Assembly (NCBI GenBank): GCA_964467175.1
Contig: CAYXNY010000013.1
Span: 1 to 7,029, forward strand
Origin: JAWAFD01 sp964467175
GTDB taxonomy: Archaea; Micrarchaeota; Micrarchaeia; Anstonellales; J096
Direction: 5' to 3'
Length of the DNA: 7,029 bases
Shown here piece by piece: positions 1 to 6,169 of the stretch (the stretch's first letter is position 1; each line of letters opens with the position of its first letter). The translations under genes were made by a program, and so were the position numbers. The notes below the pieces were generated by a model, which saw only the letters and a program-made list of their open reading frames with translations, was not told where the DNA came from and searched no databases.

Positions 1-18
1 TAGTTAGAACAAAACTAA

Positions 19-52
19 TGTAGGATTGAACCCGTCAGCCAATATCCCTACA
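19..52. other. Bulged inverted repeat (hairpin) upstream of carS
   Basis: TGTAGG-ATTG (19-28) can pair with CAAT (40-43) and CCTACA (47-52). This gives a 10-bp stem with a one-sided 3-nt bulge (ATC, 44-46) and an 11-nt loop. It sits just before the carS TATA-like box and is followed on the + strand by T-rich sequence (61-70). It could be the 3' end or terminator of an upstream transcript, or part of a small RNA. On the minus strand the string GGGTTCAATCC resembles a tRNA T-loop, but no tRNA cloverleaf can be folded around it. The pairing is seen directly; any function is unknown. Confidence 0.35.
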
Positions 53-53
53 A

Positions 54-61
54 TTAAAAAT
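54..61 (+). promoter_or_regulatory. TATA-like box of carS
   Basis: TTAAAAAT is centred about 25 nt before the carS ATG at 82. That is the archaeal TATA-to-transcription-start distance, so the transcript would start at or next to the start codon (leaderless). No Shine-Dalgarno sequence is present before the ATG, only a run of six C (76-81), which agrees with a leaderless message. Confidence 0.5.
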
Positions 62-81
62 CTTTCTTTTCAAAACCCCCC

Positions 82-588
82 ATGCTCAACCTTCTAACAG
101 TTTTAGTACTCATCCTTCCAGCATACATTGCGAACGCTTCTCCAGTTCTTTTAGGAGGAGGAACACCGATAGATTTTGGAAAAAATTTCATAGATGGAAA
201 AAGAATATTTGGAGAGAACAAAACGATAAGGGGTTTTTTTGCGGGTATTTTTTCGGGTGTTGTTGCTGGCTGCCTCGTTGGTATTTTTTATCCTGTCCTC
301 CCTCCATTCCAGCATGTTCTCTCAGCCTTTATGCTTTCATTCGGAACGATGTTTGGAGACCTTGCAGGAAGTTTCATAAAAAGGAGGATGGGTTCAAAGC
401 CGGGAAGTTATGCATTGTTCGATTCGTTCCTTTTCATTCTCTTTGCCCTCCTATTCGCCTATCCTTTCCTCCCAGCAGAGCTATACTCCCCAAACTATTT
501 GTTTTTTGTTCTCCTCATCACATTCCTTCTCCATATAGGTTCAAATTTCACAGCCAATAAACTCGGATGGAAGAACGTGCCGTGGTAG
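82..588 (+). CDS. carS: CDP-archaeol synthase (CarS, DUF46 family)
   Basis: CarS transfers CMP from CTP to unsaturated archaetidic acid, giving the CDP-activated lipid from which archaeal polar head groups are built. It is an integral membrane enzyme related to bacterial CdsA. The 168-aa product has the usual family length and about five hydrophobic segments. Family motifs are visible in order: PAYIANASPVLLGGG (13-27), GKRIFGENKTIRG (39-51), the loop FGDLAGSFIKRR (91-102) and the C-terminal NKLGWKNVPW (159-168). The DQLDF-type motif expected after the KRR loop reads DSFLF (114-118), so the first Asp is kept and the second is replaced by Leu. This is unusual for a position thought to help bind the catalytic metal. 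ATG 82 is supported by the TATA-like box at the leaderless distance. The TAG stop directly abuts the stop of the convergent next gene. Confidence 0.93.
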   Translation: MLNLLTVLVLILPAYIANASPVLLGGGTPIDFGKNFIDGKRIFGENKTIRGFFAGIFSGVVAGCLVGIFYPVLPPFQHVLSAFMLSFGTMFGDLAGSFIKRRMGSKPGSYALFDSFLFILFALLFAYPFLPAELYSPNYLFFVLLITFLLHIGSNFTANKLGWKNVPW

Positions 589-1353
589 CTATTCTTCATC
601 CTCTTCGTACTTCAACTTTTCTGTTCCACCTATCTCCTCCTCAGGATACCGGCCCCCTATAAATATCCTTGGGACGCGCTTTTCAGGCTTCTCCTCTTCC
701 TTTTTCCCGAGCATATGGGTTGTGGTCGAAAGAATAGCGAGCAAAAACAAACCCACTATGAAAGCGAGGAAGGTCGGAAAATCTATTTTTATCTCTCTTG
801 TTACTTCATAGGAAGGGGTAAGAATTTCCCTTGTTTTCTCCCCGCCCTCGGCAGGGAACTGGCTCCTCCTTTCTATCACAACAGTGGGCTCTTTCCTCTC
901 CTCAACCACTATCCTTTTTTCCGTTTCATTCCTTTCAGTCAATATATAGTATGTTGTGAAAACTCTCGGCTTTTCTATGCTCAGGTTGTCGCCCACAACC
1001 AAAAGCCTCTTCTTCTCCTTTTCCCTGAAAGAAGCGTTCCATGCAATAATTGAGCCGTTCATATACACGGGTGCGCTGGTGTTTTTTATCTCTCCGGAGT
1101 AGTCAAGAACGATGGTGACATTCTTGCTTTCGTTGCCGGTGCTCTCGGCGGCTATTTCATACCCCTTCTGCGCGTTCGGAATTGATATAAGTTTTTTTGC
1201 GAATATGAATTCCCCCTTTTCTGTAATATATATCTCTCCGCTCTCTATGTTTATCTTGAAGCCCCCGGAAGCAAGATAGCTTGAGGCAAAAAAACACATG
1301 GTTAGAATTGCAAGCAGAAGCCCGGCTTCGATAAGTTCCTTCCGCGCGCCCAT
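589..1353 (-). CDS. Putative surface protein with two membrane helices and a glycosylation-rich ectodomain
   Basis: I do not recognise the family. The 254-aa product starts with a short charged segment (MGARKE), then a hydrophobic helix (about 9-29) that may be an uncleaved signal anchor. A beta-like polar domain follows (about 30-190), then a second helix (about 192-213) and a 40-residue charged, mostly acidic tail. The likely topology is both ends in the cytoplasm with the middle domain outside. Residues 74-142 hold seven N-X-S/T sequons (N74, N78, N91, N99, N106, N123, N142), which suggests archaeal N-glycosylation. I chose ATG 1353 over an upstream ATG at 1431: the longer form would run across the RNA ligase start, and the TATA-like element at 1369-1383 lies at the leaderless distance from 1353. 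It could be an envelope-anchoring or sensor protein; no catalytic motif is seen. Confidence 0.75.
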   Translation of the reverse strand: MGARKELIEAGLLLAILTMCFFASSYLASGGFKINIESGEIYITEKGEFIFAKKLISIPNAQKGYEIAAESTGNESKNVTIVLDYSGEIKNTSAPVYMNGSIIAWNASFREKEKKRLLVVGDNLSIEKPRVFTTYYILTERNETEKRIVVEERKEPTVVIERRSQFPAEGGEKTREILTPSYEVTREIKIDFPTFLAFIVGLFLLAILSTTTHMLGKKEEEKPEKRVPRIFIGGRYPEEEIGGTEKLKYEEDEE

Positions 1354-1368
1354 GAATATATTTCGCCG

Positions 1369-1383
1369 TTTAATATTTAAAAT
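1369..1383. promoter_or_regulatory. Shared, near-palindromic TATA element of a divergent gene pair
   Basis: TTTAATATTTAAAAT reads almost the same on both strands. Its centre (about 1376) is 27 nt before the RNA ligase ATG at 1403. On the other strand the TTTTAAATA core (1382-1374) is about 25 nt before the membrane-protein ATG at 1353. One TBP site may therefore serve both leaderless transcripts, with only 49 nt between the two start codons. The spacing is seen; bidirectional use is inferred. Confidence 0.5.
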
Positions 1384-1402
1384 GTTATTCTCCCATCCAA
1401 CT

Positions 1403-2440
1403 ATGGCAATTCCGTTGAAAAAGGTTGCCAAGGAAGACGGCTACATAAGGCTGAAGGATGATGCCGGGAGCTATCCCGCGGGCACGGTTTTTTTCAAGGA
1501 CAGGACCATCTACGGATACCCGCACATAAAAAGAATATTCGCTCTTGAAGAAGGAATAAAAAGGAACATAGACGGGGACGAGTTTTATGCAGAGGAAAAG
1601 ATAGACGGCTACAACGTAAGGGCCGCGTTTTTGGACGGGCGCGTTGTCGCTTTCACAAGGGCCGGAAAAATAGAGCCGTTCTCCTCGGAAAAGCTCTCCT
1701 CTCTAAAAGGGTTTTTCGAAGAAAATCCAGAAATAGTTTTATGCGGAGAGATGCTGGGCAACACCCCCTTTACCCCGCCCACCGACCAGTTTGATTTTAG
1801 GTTTTATGTTTTTGATTTTATGAAGGGCAGGGAAATACTCCCGTCGGATGAAAAGCAAAAACTCATCAAAAAATACAGGCTCCTGTCCGTTCCTTTTCTG
1901 GGAAAATTCAGAAAAAGCAAAGAGCCGTGGAAAAAACTCAGGGAGATTGCTTTATTCCTAAATAAGGGGAAGAAGGAAGGAATGATAATGAAAAGCGGTT
2001 CGGGCAGAAGCGCGGTGAAATACGTAACCCCGAATTCGGATATAGAGGACATAAGGCAGAACGCAAGGTTTGTTTTTGATATGCCGACCGGCTTTTTCAA
2101 CCAGCGGGTTTTCAGAAGCGCGCTGTTTTTGGAAGAATTCGGAATGGATGCCGGAGAGTACGAAAAAAAACTCGGCGAGGCTTTCTACTCCTCTCTCCTC
2201 GAAGGAATAAAACAGTTCAAAAAAGAGGGCGCCGTGAAGGAGGAGTTCAGGATTTTCGTGAATTCCGAGGAAACATGGAACGCGGTTTACTCGATGCTGA
2301 GGAGGAGCAGGGGGATAGAGGTTGCGGATGTTTACAAATGGAGGCACGGAGACCGGCTCGGCGTAAGGTTCTCAAAAATTTATAGAGAAACAACGAGGAA
2401 ATTGAGAAGGTTTCTCTCGGGCCATGCAATCGAAGATTAG
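1403..2440 (+). CDS. Archaeal ATP-dependent RNA ligase (Pab1020 / Rnl3 family)
   Basis: This enzyme uses ATP to join or circularise 5'-phosphate RNA, passing through a covalent lysyl-AMP. Characterised archaeal relatives are homodimers; their physiological RNA substrate is not settled. The 345-aa product carries the nucleotidyltransferase motifs: motif I KIDGYN (66-71, nucleophile Lys66), motif III CGEMLGN (114-120, Glu116), motif IIIa RFYVFDF (133-139), motif IV EGMIMK (192-197) and motif V AVKYV (204-208, Lys206). The family segment GYPHIKRI lies before motif I, and an alpha-helical C-terminal domain follows motif V. ATG 1403 is preferred because the TATA-like box lies 27 nt upstream; ATGs at 1298, 1352 and 1382 are in frame but overlap the divergent gene or the TATA box. 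With this start the protein is some 30-40 residues shorter at the N-terminus than typical members. The gene converges on its PIN partner and overlaps it by 4 nt. Confidence 0.92.
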   Translation: MAIPLKKVAKEDGYIRLKDDAGSYPAGTVFFKDRTIYGYPHIKRIFALEEGIKRNIDGDEFYAEEKIDGYNVRAAFLDGRVVAFTRAGKIEPFSSEKLSSLKGFFEENPEIVLCGEMLGNTPFTPPTDQFDFRFYVFDFMKGREILPSDEKQKLIKKYRLLSVPFLGKFRKSKEPWKKLREIALFLNKGKKEGMIMKSGSGRSAVKYVTPNSDIEDIRQNARFVFDMPTGFFNQRVFRSALFLEEFGMDAGEYEKKLGEAFYSSLLEGIKQFKKEGAVKEEFRIFVNSEETWNAVYSMLRRSRGIEVADVYKWRHGDRLGVRFSKIYRETTRKLRRFLSGHAIED

Positions 2441-3003
2441 GTTTTTTTTCGCTTTTTTGTTTTTATAATCTTTTCGAACTTCTCCCCCTCCAGACACTCG
2501 CAGCCAAGGGCGTTTGCAAGCGCGACTATTCCCTCATCACTCGTCACGATCGTCCCATCAAGCTCCTTTGCGAGGAGGATAAGCTCAAAATCCTCTTTGC
2601 TGTCCACTATCCCCGCGCGCATCGCTTCCCTGTATTTTTCCCTCAGCGCCCTAAGCTTCACATCATTATCTGGCCTATTATCCATCGCAAATTGTTCAGC
2701 AATCCTAAGCCCTTTGTTCACCCTTCTCCTAACATCATCTATGAATGCGTAGAAAACAGCTGCAGGAAGATAGGTTGCGTATATATTCGGAGCTCTTTTT
2801 TTGACATAAAGAGAAAGCTCTTCGGTCTTTGTTGAAAAATGGCTGAGCTCTGCTAAAACCGATGGAGGCATGTAAAACTCGATCCCCTTTGCTTTTTTTG
2901 CAATCTTTATAAAATTCTCCACCGCGCTGTCCGCGCTTCCGCCAAAACTTTCCCGCGCTTTCGGGTTTACGAAAACGCTTGTATCCAGAACGAATTTTTT
3001 CAT
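2437..3003 (-). CDS. PIN-domain RNA ligase partner protein (MJ0950 family)
   Basis: This is a 188-aa PIN-fold protein of the family named after its habit of occurring beside the archaeal RNA ligase; its biochemical role is not known. PIN domains are metal-dependent ribonucleases, and the acidic residues are present: Asp7 in FVLDTS, Glu52 in LAELS, Asp138 in SKEDFEL, and Asp156 in the TSDEGI motif (154-159). A family-type helical insertion rich in Arg and Lys lies around 85-130. The C-terminus is a very basic tail (181-188). ATG 3003 begins directly with the PIN beta strand. The TAA stop (2437-2439) overlaps the TAG of the convergent ligase, so the two mRNAs share complementary 3' ends. Inference: it processes or checks the RNA ends that the ligase joins. 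A toxin role is less likely, since no antitoxin gene is present. Confidence 0.88.
   Translation of the reverse strand: MKKFVLDTSVFVNPKARESFGGSADSAVENFIKIAKKAKGIEFYMPPSVLAELSHFSTKTEELSLYVKKRAPNIYATYLPAAVFYAFIDDVRRRVNKGLRIAEQFAMDNRPDNDVKLRALREKYREAMRAGIVDSKEDFELILLAKELDGTIVTSDEGIVALANALGCECLEGEKFEKIIKTKKRKKT
2442..2464 (+). terminator. T-tract terminator of the RNA ligase gene
   Basis: Starting 2 nt after the ligase stop codon, the + strand has runs of 8 T (2442-2449), 6 T (2453-2458) and 5 T (2460-2464). Archaeal RNA polymerase terminates at such T-rich stretches without a hairpin. The same bases, read on the minus strand, encode the basic tail of the PIN protein. Confidence 0.5.
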
Positions 3004-3040
3004 GCGACCACTCTTTGTTTCTCTGCTATTTCTTTCATAA

Positions 3041-3052
3041 AGAATAAAAACC
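3041..3052 (-). promoter_or_regulatory. Candidate TATA box of the PIN-protein gene
   Basis: On the minus strand GGTTTTTATTCT is centred about 43 nt before the ATG at 3003. This would put the transcription start near 3020 and leave a leader of about 17 nt. A second, poorer AT-rich candidate lies at about 3035-3042. The call is weak because the whole gap is AT-rich. Confidence 0.3.
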
Positions 3053-3161
3053 TATTTCAATAGAAGTACTTACTCAAGATTTTTTTCTAACCCATCAATA
3101 AAATAAATTTTTTACATGAATCGGATCAAGATTATCATCATAAACTTACGAGTAGTGTAAC

Positions 3162-3178
3162 GAAATGTTTTAAATATT
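3162..3178 (+). promoter_or_regulatory. BRE/TATA promoter of the helicase-nuclease gene
   Basis: A purine-rich BRE-like GAAAT (3162-3166) is followed by a TATA core TTTAAATA (3169-3176). Transcription should begin near 3198-3202. Unlike carS, leuS and the ligase, this would give a short leader of about 15-19 nt before ATG 3217. The hexamer CGAGTA occurs on both sides of the TATA core, at 3149-3154 and 3183-3188. Confidence 0.5.
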
Positions 3179-3216
3179 TAATCGAGTAAATATCAATATA
3201 ATAAAAAGTGGTTAAT

Positions 3217-6000
3217 ATGAATAAAAAAGAAATATTGAGAAGAATATTGGAAAAACCCACGAGACTTTCAGAAGATCAAAAAGAAGCAGTACTATGTAAA
3301 AAAAGATACGTTCGAGTAATCGCGGGCCCTGGAACCGGAAAAACAGAGACTTTGACGCGTAGAATACTCTACCTTTTACTTTATAAAAATGTAAAACCAA
3401 AAAAAATTGTTGCGTTTACATTTACAGATATGGCTGCTCAAAATATGAAAAGCAAGATTTATAAAAGATTAATGGAACTTCATGGCCAACGTGCTTGTGT
3501 GCAGTTTGATGAAATGTACATCGGAACAATCCATGGCTTTTGTCTTAAGGTTCTTCAAGATCTTTTTTATTACGCTAATTATGAAGTATTAGACGAGAGT
3601 CAAGAAGTGGCCTTTATAATGCGAAAAGGTCATGAGCTAGGGCTTAGTTCAAAAAATTATATCAAAGATTTTATCAGATCATTGAATGTAGTATATAATG
3701 AATTCCTCGATATAGATAATATAAAGGAAGAACCAGTGCAGTATAATGATTCACTCAACGAGGACCGATTTTCTTTTCGTGAAGCATTACAAAAGTATGA
3801 GTCGATTTTAGATAAAAATAAATTACTAACTTTTGGAAGAATGGTCGCGTTGGCAGTTCAGAAATTGAAATCCAACCCTAAAAAAATAAGCTTCATCAAA
3901 CACCTCTTAGTTGACGAATACCAGGATATTAATAAAACACAGAAAGAGCTTATTGAAATAATCGGAAAAAATGCGAGTGTATTCGTAGTAGGCGATCCGA
4001 GGCAGAATATATATCGATGGAGAGGGTCCGATGAAGTGTATTTCAAAAATTTTCCTAAACATTTCAATAGAAATGTTAAAACAATACAGCTTATTGTAAA
4101 TAGAAGAAGTGCAAGGACAATAGTTGAATCTGCAAATAATTTTGCCGAAAATTTTGAAACAAGATACGCGCCACTTCAGCCAAAAAGAAAAGAAGAGGGT
4201 AAAGTGGTAAAGATAGAATCTGATACTGCAGAGGAGGAGGCCGAACGGATTGCCTCTGAAATCGAAGCGTGCGTAAAAAATAGTAAATGTAAATTTAAAT
4301 TCAATGATTTTGCCATACTTCTAAGAAGTGTTAAAACATCTGGCGGCCCATTCATCAACTGCTTTAAAAGAAAAAACATCCCTTATATTATTGGAGGAAA
4401 GGCTGGTTTGTTCATGAGAGAAGAAGCCCAGGCAATAGGCCAGTTATTCTGCTGGTTGTCTGATTATGGGTTTTGGTTAGAAGATCCTAATAACCGTAAT
4501 AAAAAAATTATTAGGGATGCTCTGTTGGACAACGGAATACGTTTGTGGAGTCAATCTACTCAAATAGATATTTCGAATAAAAAAGAAGAGTTAATTAAAT
4601 GGAAAAATACTATCAAAAACAATAATTCTTCGATAAATCTCATAGATATGTTTTATGACTTGTTAGCAATTCTAGAATATAAACGGTTAGACCCAAAAAA
4701 TAAAATGCATGCAGCTATTATGGCTAATATAGGTAGATTTAGCAATCTATTAAAGGATTTCGAATCATCTGTAAAACTAGGCGGCAATTTATTTTGTAAA
4801 AGTGATATCCACGAACTTTGCCATTATATCAATTACTATGCAATGGATTTATATGCGGAGCAACCGTCTGAAGATTTGAAAAATATAGAAGCCGTTCAGA
4901 TCTTTACTATTCATCAGGCCAAAGGGTTGGAGTGGCCGATCGTTTTTATTCCTGCGCTGATTTCTAAGAGGTTTCCATCTAGTATGGCAGGTTCAAAAAT
5001 GAGATGGTTTATCTCGGAAAAGCTGTTTGATTCTAAGAAATATGAGGGAGGAGAAGAAGATGAAAAAAGATTATTTTATGTTGCGATAACACGGGCAAAA
5101 GATTTTCTTTGTTTAAGCTACTTTAGAAGATTTCCCAATGGTAAAAATACAACCCCAAGTAAGTTTATACTTATGCTGGAATCCAGTCCACTCGAACCTA
5201 AAGTTCCTATACTCAAAAATCATTTTGATTTCTCTAAAATTAAGCCTACATCCTCTTTTTCAGATCAAGAATTGCAGATTTTCTCTACTACTCAGATATT
5301 AGCATATCTAAAGTGCCCCTATTTCTATAATTTAAGAGAAATTTGGCGGTATAGTTCGCCTTTAGTTATGTTATTGGGTTATGGAAAGAGTCTTCATTAT
5401 TGTTTCCGTTATGCGTCTGAGCTCATAGTTACGAGAAAAATGAAGGTCGAAGAAGCTGTCGAAAAAAGTGTAGAAGAGCATTTTAATCTTCCTTATGCTA
5501 ATGCCGAAAAAAAAGAAGAATTAAAAAGTTCAGTAAAAGAATTACTTGTGAAATTTATAAAAGATCACAAAGAAGATATTACGAAAACAAAAGAGGTTGA
5601 AATAAGACTAACATTTCCAGTCCAAAAAACAATTGTTGTTGGTAGGGCTGATGCTATCCTTAAAGAAAAAAATGCTTTAGAAGTTAGAGATTACAAGACA
5701 TCTGATACAGTCATTCCTAATAAACTTGGTGTTCTACAGGTACAACTTTATGCGTTTGGCCTTAAGTTTTTGCGTAAGCCTATAAAGTATGGTTCTTTAG
5801 TATATTTTGATAAAAACTTCTTAAAAGAAGTTGACGTCGGGAAAAGTAAAATAGATAACGCTAAAAAAATTGCTGAGGAATGCATCAGTAACATTATAGA
5901 AAATAATTTTAACGCAAAACCTATAAAATCTTTTTGTCAAAAATGTGATTATAGTAAAATTTGTAAATGGTATAACCCCAGTAAAAAAAGAAAAAAATAG
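3217..6000 (+). CDS. UvrD-like superfamily 1 helicase fused to an Fe-S PD-(D/E)XK nuclease
   Basis: The product (927 aa from ATG 3217; GTG 3208 would add three residues) is predicted to unwind DNA with ATP and cut it with a RecB/Cas4-type nuclease. All SF1A motifs are present: Q motif around Gln21; Walker A GPGTGKT (37-43); Ia FTFTDMAA (67-74); GTIHGF (103-108); Walker B VDEYQD (232-237); III GDPRQNIYRWRG (259-270); IV NRR (295-297); V TIHQAKGLEW (564-573); VI EDEKRLFYVAITRAK (614-628). The C-terminal nuclease has GKSLH (His727), GRAD (Asp812), DYK (Asp825, Lys827) and QVQLY (841-845). Cys700 with CX2CX5C (907, 910, 916) should bind a 4Fe-4S cluster. The layout resembles AdnB or AddA more than plain UvrD. 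The gene is clearly more AT-rich than its neighbours, rich in AAA, ATA and AGA codons, and stands alone, which suggests transfer. It is probably a repair or defence enzyme; no partner gene is visible. Confidence 0.92.
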   Translation: MNKKEILRRILEKPTRLSEDQKEAVLCKKRYVRVIAGPGTGKTETLTRRILYLLLYKNVKPKKIVAFTFTDMAAQNMKSKIYKRLMELHGQRACVQFDEMYIGTIHGFCLKVLQDLFYYANYEVLDESQEVAFIMRKGHELGLSSKNYIKDFIRSLNVVYNEFLDIDNIKEEPVQYNDSLNEDRFSFREALQKYESILDKNKLLTFGRMVALAVQKLKSNPKKISFIKHLLVDEYQDINKTQKELIEIIGKNASVFVVGDPRQNIYRWRGSDEVYFKNFPKHFNRNVKTIQLIVNRRSARTIVESANNFAENFETRYAPLQPKRKEEGKVVKIESDTAEEEAERIASEIEACVKNSKCKFKFNDFAILLRSVKTSGGPFINCFKRKNIPYIIGGKAGLFMREEAQAIGQLFCWLSDYGFWLEDPNNRNKKIIRDALLDNGIRLWSQSTQIDISNKKEELIKWKNTIKNNNSSINLIDMFYDLLAILEYKRLDPKNKMHAAIMANIGRFSNLLKDFESSVKLGGNLFCKSDIHELCHYINYYAMDLYAEQPSEDLKNIEAVQIFTIHQAKGLEWPIVFIPALISKRFPSSMAGSKMRWFISEKLFDSKKYEGGEEDEKRLFYVAITRAKDFLCLSYFRRFPNGKNTTPSKFILMLESSPLEPKVPILKNHFDFSKIKPTSSFSDQELQIFSTTQILAYLKCPYFYNLREIWRYSSPLVMLLGYGKSLHYCFRYASELIVTRKMKVEEAVEKSVEEHFNLPYANAEKKEELKSSVKELLVKFIKDHKEDITKTKEVEIRLTFPVQKTIVVGRADAILKEKNALEVRDYKTSDTVIPNKLGVLQVQLYAFGLKFLRKPIKYGSLVYFDKNFLKEVDVGKSKIDNAKKIAEECISNIIENNFNAKPIKSFCQKCDYSKICKWYNPSKKRKK

Positions 6001-6023
6001 GTTGAAATTGTAGGACCATCATC

Positions 6024-6044
6024 TTTTTTGATCTAAAGTTTTTT
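6024..6044 (+). terminator. T-tracts after the helicase-nuclease gene
   Basis: Two runs of six T (6024-6029 and 6039-6044) begin 24 nt after the helicase stop codon. They fit archaeal T-rich termination and probably form the first of several terminator signals in this gap. Confidence 0.4.
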
Positions 6045-6065
6045 CTAATTGTTGGGATAAGACTT

Positions 6066-6105
6066 AGAAGAAATTTTGAATTGATCGTTCAAGACTTCTT
6101 TTTTT
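6066..6105 (+). terminator. Hairpin plus T7 terminator-like element
   Basis: AGAAG (6066-6070) pairs with CTTCT (6095-6099), and TTGAA (6076-6080) pairs with TTCAA (6088-6092). The two stems are separated by an internal loop and closed by a 7-nt loop. Seven T follow or overlap the stem end (6099-6105). This resembles a bacterial-type intrinsic terminator and would insulate leuS from helicase read-through. The stems are AT-rich and moderately weak. Confidence 0.4.
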
Positions 6106-6159
6106 CACTATAAAGGATAATAAAATAAACAGATTTTTTTGATTTGCTTTAAGTTGATA

Positions 6160-6169
6160 GATTTTTAAG
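6160..6169 (+). promoter_or_regulatory. TATA-like box of leuS
   Basis: GATTTTTAAG is centred about 27 nt before the leuS ATG, giving a leaderless transcript. No Shine-Dalgarno sequence is seen; four C (6189-6192) directly precede the ATG, much as at carS. Confidence 0.45.

Noticed and set aside
1..60. tRNA-like T-loop string on the minus strand
   Set aside because: GGGTTCAATCC is present, but the 5-bp T stem does not pair and no acceptor, D or anticodon arms can be found.
715..1053. Open reading frame of 112 codons on the + strand
   Set aside because: It lies fully antisense to the membrane-protein gene, has no family resemblance, and has a composition explained by the opposite coding frame.
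1958..2347. Minus-strand frame of 129 codons within the RNA ligase gene, with shorter neighbours at 1804-2100 and 2247-2429
   Set aside because: All are antisense shadows of a ligase whose motifs are intact throughout.
3116..3160. A 14-codon ATG frame just upstream of the helicase promoter
   Set aside because: It is too short to separate from chance in AT-rich DNA and has no ribosome binding site or clear own promoter.
3036..6125. Possible flanking direct repeat: ATAAAGAATAAAA (about 3037) versus ATAAAGGATAATAAAA (about 6111)
   Set aside because: The match is imperfect and of low complexity, so it is expected by chance in such AT-rich gaps and is not good evidence of insertion-site duplication.
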